DNA of 47,068 bases from an uncultured Paraprevotella sp. (GCA_944321565.1 CALULT010000020.1:1-47068), one strand, 5' to 3'; shown: positions 36,977 to 45,755, counted from the stretch's first letter. Translations and numbers: made by a program. Notes: generated by a model not told the origin, from the sequence alone.

Positions 36977-38383
36977 TCACCGTCCTTCTAACTCTTTTAG
37001 GCTTTTAGGCCGGACAGTATTGAAGCTGCGTGGCTTGTTGTACACCATGTTGACCTTCAACAACGGCTGCACTTCCTCTTCTGGATGCGTACGGGACAAT
37101 TCCTTCGCTGCCGACCTTATCCCCTCGCGCACCGCCTTCTCCACTGCCAGCAAGTCTTCTTCCTTGGTCTCCACACGGGTACTAATCCGTATGGTAAGCA
37201 CTTTCCCGGTCTTGAATGTTTTTTGCAATGAGGCAAAATGCTTCACCAGCGATACCGACAAGGCTTCCTCCACCTTGTCAGGCCACATCTCTTCTCTTTT
37301 TCTTCCATAACGTCTTCCCCAAGGATCCAAAAGCACTACCCCTTTGTGGTTGATAAAAACATCGTACACCTCCGGGCCGTTCTCCACTTCCACATACCGT
37401 CGTTCGGGACGCACCGTATCCGCCGGAACTTCATTCGCGGTTTCCCTTGCCGCCACCATCTCCTGCAGTTGCGGCACGTTCATTTCCGGGCGGGCAAACA
37501 GCCAGGCCGTGCCGCCCGCCAGCGGCAGAGCCAGCAACAGGGCCGTCCGCCGCCATCCGTTCGTTCTTTTCTTGAGCATCATAGTCACACGTTTTTTAAG
37601 TGAACAGTGACAGAAGCCGCTCGCCATGGCCAGTCTTTTCGCGCCCACGGACTTCCGCACCAACAATAATTGATATGTCTTTGCATCGATGCCTTGTTGA
37701 AGTACCCCTTCGTCGGCCTGAAACTCATGCTGTTCGCGCAAATCCTTGCGCAACAACCAGGCCAGGGGATGAAACCAGAACAGCACGGTGAACGCCTGCA
37801 TCAGCACCTCGTCCCACGTATGACGCAAGCGCACGTGCATCTGTTCGTGCAGGCGGATAAGGGGAAAGGCACAATAGTCTTCGCGGTTCATCACCACGAA
37901 GCGTCCCACGCTGAAGGATTCCACCGGCTCGTCCGTCAGGATAGCCGTCCATCCTTCCCCTCTCACGCGCTCGCCACGACGCAACAGCCTCCACAGGCGA
38001 ACATAACACAAGCCATAGAAAAGGAATGCCGCCACCGCACCTGCCCAATATATCCAAGGAAGGAGATTCCAGTTCCAAGCCCCATCCTTTTCCATCAAGC
38101 GGACCTCCACCTTCCCTGTCTGTCCTTCCGCCACATCGGGTGTTTCCGGCCATGCCTCTGCCAGCATCCCGCTCCACACCTGCAAGGGTCGTTGCACCCC
38201 CGTTTCCCACTCCGTGGTCCATTTCCCCAGCGGCAGGCACAGACAAACCGCCACGCCCCAGAGCATCACCTTGCGGTGAAATCCGAACAAGGTGGAACCG
38301 GCGCACAGGCATTTGCAGAATCCGTAGAGGACACACAGGCAAATGCTGCATTTCGTCAGATAGACAAACCACTCGGCCATCAT
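36977..38383 (-). CDS. M56-family metallopeptidase, BlaR1-like sensor
   Basis: A 468-residue membrane protein predicted to cleave its partner BlaI-type repressor upon a signal. It has N-terminal helices (about 8-28, 38-54, 108-130), the zinc motif HEQMH (179-183) with a further EHEFQADEGV ligand segment near 218-228, and a fourth helix at about 280-297. The periplasmic C-terminal domain is not a penicillin-binding domain. Its VFINHKGVVLLD and long RISTRVETKEEDLLAVEKAV helix look ExbD/TolR-like, as in other Bacteroidetes M56 proteins. The blaI-like gene lies four bases upstream. Confidence 0.88.
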   Translation of the reverse strand: MMAEWFVYLTKCSICLCVLYGFCKCLCAGSTLFGFHRKVMLWGVAVCLCLPLGKWTTEWETGVQRPLQVWSGMLAEAWPETPDVAEGQTGKVEVRLMEKDGAWNWNLLPWIYWAGAVAAFLFYGLCYVRLWRLLRRGERVRGEGWTAILTDEPVESFSVGRFVVMNREDYCAFPLIRLHEQMHVRLRHTWDEVLMQAFTVLFWFHPLAWLLRKDLREQHEFQADEGVLQQGIDAKTYQLLLVRKSVGAKRLAMASGFCHCSLKKRVTMMLKKRTNGWRRTALLLALPLAGGTAWLFARPEMNVPQLQEMVAARETANEVPADTVRPERRYVEVENGPEVYDVFINHKGVVLLDPWGRRYGRKREEMWPDKVEEALSVSLVKHFASLQKTFKTGKVLTIRISTRVETKEEDLLAVEKAVREGIRSAAKELSRTHPEEEVQPLLKVNMVYNKPRSFNTVRPKSLKELEGR

Positions 38384-38387
38384 CGCC

Positions 38388-38756
38388 TCACTCCTTTCCG
38401 CGCCCTTGCTCTATACGGGCTATCAGTTGTTTCAACTCGTCCAGCCCCATCTTGTCTTCCTCGATGAATTGCGACACCACGTTGGTGTAGGAGTTGTCAT
38501 AAAAGCGGGACACCAAGTCGCCCAAAGCACTCCCGCCGTATTGCTTCCGGCTGACCTTGGCGCGGTACAAGTAGATGTTCCCCACGGCCTCATACTCCAC
38601 GAAACCTTTCTCCACCAAGAGTTTCACCAGCGTGGCTACCGTATTGTAATGCGGCTTCGGCTCGTCGTAATACGCCAACATCTCGCGGATGACCATCGGG
38701 CCGTGCTCCCACAGAATCTCCATTATCTCTTTTTCTTTCAATGTCAGGTTTTTCAT
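38388..38756 (-). CDS. BlaI/MecI/CopY-family repressor
   Basis: A 122-residue winged-helix repressor: LTLKEKEIMEILWEHGPM, then IREMLAYYDEPKPHYNTVAT for the recognition helix, and a C-terminal dimerisation helix pair. The frame extends to 38969 but the promoter and operator-like palindromes lie within that part, so the ATG at 38756 is the start. It is paired with the M56 protein and divergent from copA, so it may control both directions. Confidence 0.92.
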   Translation of the reverse strand: MKNLTLKEKEIMEILWEHGPMVIREMLAYYDEPKPHYNTVATLVKLLVEKGFVEYEAVGNIYLYRAKVSRKQYGGSALGDLVSRFYDNSYTNVVSQFIEEDKMGLDELKQLIARIEQGRGKE

Positions 38757-38786
38757 ATTGCGTATGCCTTTTATCTGTTTACTCCG

Positions 38787-38817
38787 CAAAGCTAAGAAAA
38801 ACTTTTCAGACAACCAA
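38787..38817 (-). promoter_or_regulatory. Promoter of the blaI - M56 unit
   Basis: On the minus strand TTG at 38817-38815, a 20-bp spacer and TAGCTTTG at 38794-38787, 30 bases before the blaI ATG. The -33 box touches the first palindrome of the operator-like cluster. Confidence 0.65.
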
Positions 38818-38852
38818 CTAAAATATTTAGTAGAACTACTATTGTTAACAAT
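38817..38852. promoter_or_regulatory. Three consecutive palindromes, candidate BlaI operators
   Basis: ACTAAAATATTTAGT (38817-38831), TAGTAGAACTACTA (38828-38841) and ATTGTTAACAAT (38841-38852) follow one another with small overlaps. The middle one, with TAGTAG/CTACTA arms, resembles the TACTA/TAGTA sites of BlaI-family repressors. They lie between the divergent blaI and copA promoters. Confidence 0.6.
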
Positions 38853-38934
38853 AATTAGAAAGCAAGACGGCAAAAACCCGAGAAAGATATAAAAACCAAC
38901 CATAATTCTATAAGAAAATCCGACGGGGAAAACG

Positions 38935-38942
38935 TAACTTTG
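38935..38942 (+). promoter_or_regulatory. -7 box for copA
   Basis: TAACTTTG ends 26 bases before the ATG at 38969. A purine-rich AAAGGAAAG precedes the ATG and may serve as a ribosome binding site. Confidence 0.5.
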
Positions 38943-38968
38943 CAACGGAAAAAGAAAAAAGGAAAGCA

Positions 38969-41443
38969 ATGGCTACGGAAAAGAAACAGATGGAGAAACG
39001 GACTTTCCCCGTATTGGACATGAGTTGCGCCGCCTGCGCCGTGCGGGTGGACAAGACGCTCAACCGACAGCCGGGCGTCTGCTCGGCCACGGTGAACTAT
39101 GCGGCAGCCACGGCCACCGTGGAGTACGACCCGGCGACCTGCACACCAGAACAACTGCAAGAGGCATTGCAGGAAGCGGGGTACGGCCTGGTCATCGAAG
39201 GCGACCGCCGGCAGATGGAAAACCGCGCGGAACAGGCGCATGACGAAAAATACCGCCGGCTGAAGCGACGCTGCATCGGGGCCATCACGCTGGCCTTGCC
39301 CGTGGCCGTCATCGGAATGGGCTTCATGGACTGGAAATACGCGGGATGGGTGTCCTGGCTACTGGCCACGCCGGTGGTGTTCTGGTTCGGCCGTGACTTC
39401 CACGCCAACGCATGGCGGCAACTGCGCCACGGGGCGGCCAACATGGACACGCTGGTGTCGGTCAGCACACTCGTGGCTTATCTGTTCAGTGTTTTCAACC
39501 TCTTCTTCCCCGAGTTCTGGACGCGGCGCGGCGTGGAGCCGCACGTCTATTTCGAAGCCTCTGCGGTCATCATCGCCTTCATCCTGCTGGGACGGCTACT
39601 GGAAGAGCGCGCGAAAGGCCACACCTCGGCCGCCATCAAGAAACTGATGGGATTGCAACCCCGGACGGCCACCATCGTCACCGGAGAAGACGGCCACACT
39701 GCCGAGATATCCATCGAAGACATCCGGAAAGGGCAGACCGTGGTGGCCAAGCCGGGCGAACGCATAGCCGTGGACGGCACGGTCGTCTCCGGCAGCTCCT
39801 ATATTGACGAAAGCATGCTGAGCGGCGAACCCGTCCCCGTGGCCAAACGGGAAGGGGCACACGTCTTCGCCGGCACCATCAACCAGCGCGGCACCCTGCG
39901 TTTCCGCGCCGAAAAGGTGGGGGCGGACACCACCCTGGCCCGCATCATCCGCCTCGTGCAGGACGCGCAAGGCAGCAAAGCCCCCGTGCAACGGCTCGTG
40001 GACAAAATCGCGGCGGTATTTGTGCCAGCCATCATCGCCATCGCCGTTCTCTCGTTTGCCTGCTGGTGGGTCTTCGCACCGGAGAACGGTTTCACCCACG
40101 GCCTGCTGGCCCTCGTCACCGTGCTCATCATCGCCTGCCCCTGCGCCCTCGGGTTGGCCACCCCCACGGCCATCATGGTGGGCATCGGCAAAGGAGCGGA
40201 ACGGGGCATCCTCGTCAAGGACGCGGAAAGCCTGGAGGCAGCCCGCAAGATAGACATCCTCGTGGTGGACAAGACGGGCACACTGACGGAAGGGCATCCT
40301 ATGGTGACTGAAGTCGTATGGGACGACAAGGACGCAAACGACGCAGCTGACGTGTTCTACAGTTTGGAAGCACTGTCCGAACATCCACTGGCCGAAGCCA
40401 TATCCACCCATCTCAACGGACAGACATTGCCCGTGGCCGACTTCGAAAGCCTCACCGGGAAAGGGACAAAATGCCGCTATAATAATAAAGTATATTACGC
40501 GGGCAACCGCAAATTGATGGAAGAAAACCACATCACCATGGGGCAAAAATTCCAAACCGCCGCCGACCGGATGGCCGCTGCAGGACAGACCGTGGTCTTC
40601 TTTGCCGACGAAAACCATGTCCTGGCAACCGTGGCCATCACCGACCGTGTGAAAGCCACTTCGCGCCAAGCCGTGAAAGAATTGCAAGATATGGGCATCG
40701 AAGTGTACATGCTCACGGGCGACAACGCCACCACCGCCGCGCGCGTCGCCGCCGAGACGGGCATCCGCCACTACCGCGCCGAGGTGTCGCCGGCCGACAA
40801 AGCCGACTTCATCGCATCCTTGCAACGCGAAGGGCACAAAGTGGCCATGGCCGGCGACGGCATCAACGACAGTGCCGCCCTGGCCCGCGCCGACCTCAGC
40901 ATCGCCATGGGACGGGGTAGCGACATCGCCATGGACGTGGCCCAGATAACAATTATCTCGTCCGACCTCTGCAAGATTCCCGAAGCCATCCGGCTCTCCG
41001 CCGCCACGGTGCGCACCATCCGGCAAAACCTGTTCTGGGCCTTCATCTACAACACCATCGGAGTGCCCGTCGCCGCCGGTATGCTCTATCCCGTATGCGG
41101 TTTCCTGCTCAATCCGATGATTGGCGGAGCCGCCATGGCCATGAGCAGCGTGAGCGTGGTGACGAACAGCCTGCGCCTGCGCCGGGTGCGCTTGCAAAGA
41201 AAAGCAAACATTCAAACTTCAAAACCCAATACAGATATGAAGAAGGAATATAAAGTGGAAGGCATGATGTGCAACCATTGCCGCATGCACGTGGAAAAGG
41301 CGTTGAACAGCATCGAAGGCGTACACGCCACCGTAACCCTCGACCCGCCCGCCGCCGTCATCGAGTTCGACGGGGAGGCGAAGCCCGTGGAAGAACTGCA
41401 AGCCGTGTTGGAGGAGGAAGGTTACAAAATCACGGAAGCTTAA
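38969..41443 (+). CDS. copA: Copper-type P1B ATPase with terminal CopZ-like domain
   Basis: An 824-residue heavy-metal ATPase, probably exporting Cu(I). It has an N-terminal HMA domain with MSCAAC (C20, C23), the membrane CPC motif at 390-392 in IIACPCALGLATP, the phosphorylation site D434 in DKTGTLTEG, SEHPLAEAI (HP motif) and GDGINDSAAL. Normal family members end near residue 750. Here the frame continues through a linker (KANIQTSKPNTD) into a second HMA domain with MMCNHC (C768, C771) that looks like a complete copZ gene. EFR1-type ferredoxin follows 25 bp later. The divergent blaI - M56 pair is the likely regulator. Confidence 0.94.
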   Translation: MATEKKQMEKRTFPVLDMSCAACAVRVDKTLNRQPGVCSATVNYAAATATVEYDPATCTPEQLQEALQEAGYGLVIEGDRRQMENRAEQAHDEKYRRLKRRCIGAITLALPVAVIGMGFMDWKYAGWVSWLLATPVVFWFGRDFHANAWRQLRHGAANMDTLVSVSTLVAYLFSVFNLFFPEFWTRRGVEPHVYFEASAVIIAFILLGRLLEERAKGHTSAAIKKLMGLQPRTATIVTGEDGHTAEISIEDIRKGQTVVAKPGERIAVDGTVVSGSSYIDESMLSGEPVPVAKREGAHVFAGTINQRGTLRFRAEKVGADTTLARIIRLVQDAQGSKAPVQRLVDKIAAVFVPAIIAIAVLSFACWWVFAPENGFTHGLLALVTVLIIACPCALGLATPTAIMVGIGKGAERGILVKDAESLEAARKIDILVVDKTGTLTEGHPMVTEVVWDDKDANDAADVFYSLEALSEHPLAEAISTHLNGQTLPVADFESLTGKGTKCRYNNKVYYAGNRKLMEENHITMGQKFQTAADRMAAAGQTVVFFADENHVLATVAITDRVKATSRQAVKELQDMGIEVYMLTGDNATTAARVAAETGIRHYRAEVSPADKADFIASLQREGHKVAMAGDGINDSAALARADLSIAMGRGSDIAMDVAQITIISSDLCKIPEAIRLSAATVRTIRQNLFWAFIYNTIGVPVAAGMLYPVCGFLLNPMIGGAAMAMSSVSVVTNSLRLRRVRLQRKANIQTSKPNTDMKKEYKVEGMMCNHCRMHVEKALNSIEGVHATVTLDPPAAVIEFDGEAKPVEELQAVLEEEGYKITEA
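41237..41443 (+). CDS. CopZ-like copper chaperone domain, possible internal start
   Basis: Starting at an internal ATG in the copA frame, 68 residues form a complete HMA metallochaperone: VEGMMCNHCRMHVEKALNSI, then the acidic end EELQAVLEEEGYKITEA. The length and start match stand-alone CopZ proteins. Either copZ has become a fixed C-terminal domain of CopA through loss of the copA stop, or it is still made separately from this ATG. The preceding bases read like an intergenic leader rather than a protein domain linker. Confidence 0.55.
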   Translation: MKKEYKVEGMMCNHCRMHVEKALNSIEGVHATVTLDPPAAVIEFDGEAKPVEELQAVLEEEGYKITEA

Positions 41444-41468
41444 AACGAAAGAGAAGGAGGAAGCCAAG

Positions 41469-42311
41469 ATGAAACTGGACAAACTCTGCGTGGCCTACTA
41501 TTCGCCCACGCACACCTCCCGCACCGTGGCCCGCGCCGCAGCCGACGGCTTCGGCATCGCCCGGCGCGAGGAAATCGACCTGACCACCGACCTGAACGAA
41601 AGTCCCGTGGCGGTGAAAGACAGCATCTGCATCGTGGCCGCCCCGGTCTATGGCGGGCTCGTAGCCCCGGTGGCCGCGCGGCGCATCGGCCGCCTGCGGG
41701 CGGAAAACAGTGTGGCCGTGCCCATCGTGGTCTATGGCAACCGCGATTACGAAGATGCGCTGGTGCAACTGCGCGACCTGCTCCGCGCACAAGGCTTCAC
41801 CGTGCTCTGCGGCGCGGCTTTCGTGGGAGAACACAGCTACAGCCGACCCGGCATGCCCATCGCCGAAGGACGACCGGATGCCACCGACCGGACGGAAGCC
41901 GAAACTTTCGGACAGCAAGCCTACGCCAGCCTGTTGCGCCAACTGGGCATCGGGGAAACACCCGACCCGACGGCACGCGACTTCGCCCTGACCTACGACA
42001 CACCGCTGGAAAGCCTCATCACCGCCCCGCCGATGAAGGGTAACGTGCCCTACAAGACACTCGGCCCCTCGACCCCTCAGGCCCCCGTGGTAAACGAAAA
42101 CTGCTACGGTTGCGGTGAATGCGTGGATTGGTGCCCGACAGGAGCCATCAGCCTGCAGGACGGGCACAGCACGACCGACGTGTCGCTTTGCACCAAATGC
42201 TGCGCCTGCGTCAAGTTCTGCCCGGCAAATGCCCGCACATTCGACACGCCCTACACCGCCAAACTGCACCAGCATTTCAGCGCGCGGCGCGAGCCGGAAC
42301 TGTTCGTCTGA
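41469..42311 (+). CDS. EFR1-family flavodoxin-ferredoxin fusion
   Basis: A 280-residue electron-transfer protein. The N-terminal flavodoxin-like domain begins LCVAYYSPTHTSRTVA (FMN phosphate loop) and continues IVAAPVYGGLVAPVA. The C-terminal part carries two [4Fe-4S] motifs, CYGCGECVDWCP and CTKCCACVKFCP. Such proteins are often single and of unknown partner. Here it follows copA by 25 bp, so it is probably co-expressed with copper export, perhaps supplying electrons or protecting iron-sulfur proteins; that role is inference. Confidence 0.9.
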   Translation: MKLDKLCVAYYSPTHTSRTVARAAADGFGIARREEIDLTTDLNESPVAVKDSICIVAAPVYGGLVAPVAARRIGRLRAENSVAVPIVVYGNRDYEDALVQLRDLLRAQGFTVLCGAAFVGEHSYSRPGMPIAEGRPDATDRTEAETFGQQAYASLLRQLGIGETPDPTARDFALTYDTPLESLITAPPMKGNVPYKTLGPSTPQAPVVNENCYGCGECVDWCPTGAISLQDGHSTTDVSLCTKCCACVKFCPANARTFDTPYTAKLHQHFSARREPELFV

Positions 42312-42482
42312 AGCCGGTGCTTGAAACACGATCCGCCTTCCTTCGCCTCCCTTTTGAAACCACATGCAAAAGGAAGGCGAAGAAAGGCGGAACCGTTCCT
42401 ATTTTAGGGATTTAACAATTAACGAATATCGTTTATGGTTCAATGCACTGCTTCCCATTGCTTGTCCGTCCGGAGGAAAAAC

Positions 42483-42530
42483 ACCTCCGCCTCGTAGGAG
42501 AGGTGACCCGAAGGGCCGGAAGGGTTTCCC
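42483..42530. repeat. Probable remnant of the MITE-like element
   Basis: CACCTCCGCCTCGTAGGAGA onward follows the left half of the element at 45756 (CTCCGCCTTGTAGGGGAGGT) with scattered changes, but no right half or terminal repeat is present. Confidence 0.4.
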
Positions 42531-42668
42531 GCCCACGTTATCATTCCGCACGGCAAACAAAAGGGTCGTTACGCCCCCGCATGGCAAACAGAACGGCCAT
42601 TATAGCCGCCATTGTTTCCCCGAAACCATCCAAAAAGCAAGGATTTCTTGTTTTTTTCCACCATTCTG

Positions 42669-42699
42669 TTTGCGTTACCATTTGTTTTGCTTAATTTTG
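42669..42699 (+). promoter_or_regulatory. Promoter of the EIIC - kduI unit
   Basis: TTTG at 42669-42672, a 19-bp spacer and TAATTTTG at 42692-42699, 44 bases before the ATG at 42744. Both boxes match. Confidence 0.7.
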
Positions 42700-42743
42700 C
42701 CCCACCTAATCATCCGAAATTAATACCAAGAAAAAATAAACTT

Positions 42744-44123
42744 ATGGAACAAGTTTTCGGCTACATCATCGGCCTCGGTGCCGCAGTCATGATGCCCATC
42801 ATCTTCACGATATTGGGCGTTTGCATTAAAATCAAGTTCGGGAAAGCCCTTCAGAGCGGCCTCTACGTGGGTGTCGGTTTTGTGGGACTGTCCGTCATCA
42901 CGGCTTTGCTGACCACCAGCCTCAGCCCCTCGCTGTCCAAGGTAGTGGAAATCTACGGCCTCAACCTCGAAGTGTTCGACATGGGCTGGCCCGCCGCGGC
43001 CGCCGTGGCCTACAACACCTCGGTGGGCGCGTTCATCATCCCCGTCTGCCTGGGCGTGAACATCCTGATGCTGCTCACCAAAACCACCAAGACGGTGAAC
43101 ATCGACCTTTGGAACTACTGGCACTTCGCCTTCATCGGCGCGATGGTTTACTATACGATGGACAACATTGCATGGGGCTTCTTCGCCGCCATCATCTGCT
43201 ACATCCTGACGCTGATTGCAGCCGACTACACCGCACCTAAATTCCAGAAGTTCTACGACAAGATGGACGGCATCTCCATCCCGCAGCCTTTCTGCCAAGG
43301 ATTCATGCCTTTTGCCATCCTCATCAACAAGGGTCTCGACCTGATTCCGGGCTTCAACAAACTCTATATTGACGCGGAAGGGATGAAAAAGAAATTCGGC
43401 ATCCTGGGCGAACCGCTCTTCCTCGGTGTGCTCGTGGGCTGCGGCATCGGCATGCTGGCCTGCCGGAACGGTCAAGAACTGGTGGACGGCATCCCGGGCA
43501 TCCTCGGGTTGGGCATCAAGATGGGTGCCGTCATGGAACTGATTCCGCGCATCACAGGGTTGTTCATCGAAGGCCTGCGCCCCATCTCGGAAGCCACGCA
43601 AAAGATGATCGCCCGCAAGTTCGGTGAGAACGCCGGCCTGCACATCGGCATGAGCCCGGCCCTGGTCATCGGCCATCCCACGACGCTCGTGGTGTCGCTC
43701 CTGCTCATCCCCGTCACGCTGTTCCTGGCCGTCATCCTGCCGGGCAACCAGTTCCTGCCGCTGGCCTCGCTGGCGGGCATGTTCTACGTGTTCCCCATCA
43801 TCCTGCCCATCACGAACGGCAATGTGGTGAAGACGTTCATCATCGGCCTCATCATGATGACCATCGGATTGTATTTTGTCACCAACCTGGCCCCCTACTT
43901 CACCAGCGCGGCGCATGATGTCTATAACCTTACGAAAGACACGGCGGTGGCCATCCCTGCCGGCTTCGAGGGCGGTGCGCTCGACTTCGCCTCCAGCCCG
44001 CTGGCATGGATTATTTTCCACCTCACCTACACGGTGAAAGTCGCAGGGCCGGCCATCCTGATAGTCTGCACCCTCGGCTTGGCACTGCTGAACCGCCGCG
44101 CCATCATCCGCAAGAAATATTAA
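42744..44123 (+). CDS. PTS galactitol-type EIIC permease (GatC-like), orphan
   Basis: A 459-residue membrane protein with about ten or more helices, matching the galactitol-type EIIC family (VFGYIIGLGAAVMMPIIFTI at the start; PFCQGFMPFAILINKGLDLI; GMSPALVIGHPTTLVVSLLL). The EIIB and EIIA phosphotransfer subunits are absent from the neighbourhood, and Bacteroidales generally lack a full phosphotransferase system. It may therefore work as a facilitator or ion-coupled transporter. kduI follows by 32 bp, so a hexuronate or deoxy-ketouronate is the likely substrate. The frame is open from 42612, but the promoter lies within it. Confidence 0.88.
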   Translation: MEQVFGYIIGLGAAVMMPIIFTILGVCIKIKFGKALQSGLYVGVGFVGLSVITALLTTSLSPSLSKVVEIYGLNLEVFDMGWPAAAAVAYNTSVGAFIIPVCLGVNILMLLTKTTKTVNIDLWNYWHFAFIGAMVYYTMDNIAWGFFAAIICYILTLIAADYTAPKFQKFYDKMDGISIPQPFCQGFMPFAILINKGLDLIPGFNKLYIDAEGMKKKFGILGEPLFLGVLVGCGIGMLACRNGQELVDGIPGILGLGIKMGAVMELIPRITGLFIEGLRPISEATQKMIARKFGENAGLHIGMSPALVIGHPTTLVVSLLLIPVTLFLAVILPGNQFLPLASLAGMFYVFPIILPITNGNVVKTFIIGLIMMTIGLYFVTNLAPYFTSAAHDVYNLTKDTAVAIPAGFEGGALDFASSPLAWIIFHLTYTVKVAGPAILIVCTLGLALLNRRAIIRKKY

Positions 44124-44155
44124 GGAACCGAACTAACCCATAAAAAGAAATAGAC

Positions 44156-45112
44156 ATGAAAAGATTTGCATTGGCTCTTTGCCTCGGCCTCGGTGTCCTC
44201 GCGGCAAATGCCCAAATGAACTACAAAGTACAGACGGCCTGCCATCCGCAGGACGTGAAGCACTACGACACCGAACGCCTGCGCAGTGCCTTCATGATGG
44301 ACAAGGTCATGGCACCGGACGAAATCAACCTCACCTACACGCTCTATGACCGGCTGATCTTCGGCGGCGTGATGCCGGTGAACAAAGTGCTGAAACTGGA
44401 AACCTTCCACGAACTCGGCCCGGAAATCACCTACTTTCTGGAACGCCGCGAGCTGGGCGTCATCAACATCGGCGGTGACGGCGTGGTGACCGTGGACGGC
44501 AAGGAATATGAGATGAAATACAAGGAAGCCCTCTACGTGGGCTGCGGCAACAAGGAAGTGACCTTCAAGAGCAACGACCCGTCCAAACCGGCCAAGTTCT
44601 ACATCAACTCGGCCCCGGCCTACAAGCACTTCGTCACCCAGCTCATCACCACGGACGTGAAGGCACAGAAGGCCAACCCCAAGAAATACGCCCTGGCCAT
44701 CTCCGACCACTACGGCAAGATGGAAGAGAGCAATGACCGCGTGGTCAACCAGCTCATCGTGAAAGACATCCTGGAAAGAGTGGAAGGCGGCGGCACGAAC
44801 CAGCTGCAGATGGGCCTGACCGAACTGGCCCCGGGCAGCGTGTGGAACACCATGCCGGCCCACACGCACACCCGCCGCATGGAAGCCTACTTCTACTTCA
44901 ACGTGAGCGAAGGCAACGCCATCTGCCACCTGATGGGAGAACCTCAAGAGGAGCGTCTCGTATGGCTGCACAACGAGCAGGCCATCGCCTCGCCCGAGTG
45001 GAGCATCCACGCCGCCGCCGGCACCACCAACTACAGCTTCATCTGGGGCATGGCCGGGGAAAACCTGAAGTACAGCGATAAAGACGAAATCAAGTATTTG
45101 GACATGAAATGA
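44156..45112 (+). CDS. kduI: 5-dehydro-4-deoxy-D-glucuronate isomerase with signal peptide
   Basis: A 318-residue KduI that interconverts 5-keto-4-deoxyuronate and 2,5-diketo-3-deoxygluconate during breakdown of pectin or glycosaminoglycan. The cupin zinc ligands are in [16 protein letters not shown] (two His and Glu) and WSIHAAAG. It is longer than the usual 278-280 residues. The extra N-terminus [20 protein letters not shown] is a classic signal peptide with ANA before the likely cut, and the ordinary KduI start (MNYKVQ) follows directly. The enzyme therefore seems to act outside the cytoplasm. It follows the EIIC gene by 32 bp. Confidence 0.92.
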   Translation: MKRFALALCLGLGVLAANAQMNYKVQTACHPQDVKHYDTERLRSAFMMDKVMAPDEINLTYTLYDRLIFGGVMPVNKVLKLETFHELGPEITYFLERRELGVINIGGDGVVTVDGKEYEMKYKEALYVGCGNKEVTFKSNDPSKPAKFYINSAPAYKHFVTQLITTDVKAQKANPKKYALAISDHYGKMEESNDRVVNQLIVKDILERVEGGGTNQLQMGLTELAPGSVWNTMPAHTHTRRMEAYFYFNVSEGNAICHLMGEPQEERLVWLHNEQAIASPEWSIHAAAGTTNYSFIWGMAGENLKYSDKDEIKYLDMK

Positions 45113-45147
45113 GGTCTTGCAACAAGACTTTCTCTGTTTTTTATTTG

Positions 45148-45173
45148 TAGAGACGCGGTGAACCGCGTCTCTA
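45148..45173. terminator. Perfect palindrome after kduI, terminator-like
   Basis: TAGAGACGCGGT and ACCGCGTCTCTA are exact reverse complements separated by GA. It starts 36 bases after the kduI stop and is followed by an ATTGCTATTT stretch. The same kind of TAGAGACGCG palindrome is, as far as I recall, a widespread dispersed repeat in some bacterial genomes, so it may be a repeat element rather than a true terminator. Confidence 0.6.
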
Positions 45174-45292
45174 TTGCTATTTACACAGTTTAACACACGA
45201 AAGTCTTCTTTTCCCAAATCTTTCCCATTTTACTTCCGAACTTTGTCACAAGAAAAAGAAACAAATGTATAACCCTCTAAAAAGAAACGATT

Positions 45293-45733
45293 ATGAAAAA
45301 GTTATTATTAGCCCTGTTGAGCGTATTTACCCTGCAAGTGGCACAAGCTGACAACGACACCCCCGTCACGGTGACACAACTGCCCGCCAAGGCACAGACG
45401 TTCATCAAACAAAACTTCCCGAATGAGAAAGTGGCCTTTGCCAAGAAGGAAAAAGAAATTTTCGACACCAGCTACGACGTGACTTTCGTCAATGGCGATG
45501 CCGTGGAATTCGACAAAAACGGCGAATGGACCGACCTGAAATGCAAGCGCGGAGGAGTTCCGGCCAAAGCCGTACCGGCCCAAATCTCGAAATTCGTGAA
45601 AGAGAACCACGCGGATGCCAAAATCCTCACGCTGGAACGCGACCGCTTCAGCTACGAAGTGAAACTATCCAACTTCTGGGAAATCAAGTTCGACAAGCAG
45701 TTCAATGTCATCGACATGGACCTGGACGACTGA
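45293..45733 (+). CDS. Exported PepSY-like (DUF2874) protein
   Basis: A 146-residue protein with a signal peptide (MKKLLLALLSVFTLQVAQA). Two copies of the beta-lactamase-inhibitor-like PepSY fold follow: one runs from LPAKAQTFIKQNFP to VEFDKNGEW, the second from VPAQISKFVKENH to WEIKFDKQFN. Proteins of this family are periplasmic and of unclear function. A GAACTTTG sequence at 45238-45245 is one base off the promoter consensus. It is a single gene between kduI and a MITE-like element. Confidence 0.8.
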   Translation: MKKLLLALLSVFTLQVAQADNDTPVTVTQLPAKAQTFIKQNFPNEKVAFAKKEKEIFDTSYDVTFVNGDAVEFDKNGEWTDLKCKRGGVPAKAVPAQISKFVKENHADAKILTLERDRFSYEVKLSNFWEIKFDKQFNVIDMDLDD

Positions 45734-45755
45734 AAGCATCGCCCCCTCTCATACG

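Larger units (their letters stand above)
42312..42743. other. Intergenic region before the EIIC gene
   Basis: A 432-bp stretch with the probable remnant of a MITE-like element (42483-42530) and a full promoter (42669-42699). Short frames on both strands have no family resemblance. I see no RNA gene. Confidence 0.5.

Noticed and set aside
42612-42743. N-terminal extension of the EIIC permease
   Set aside because: The full promoter TTTG-N19-TAATTTTG lies inside it, and the first membrane helix begins at the ATG at 42744.
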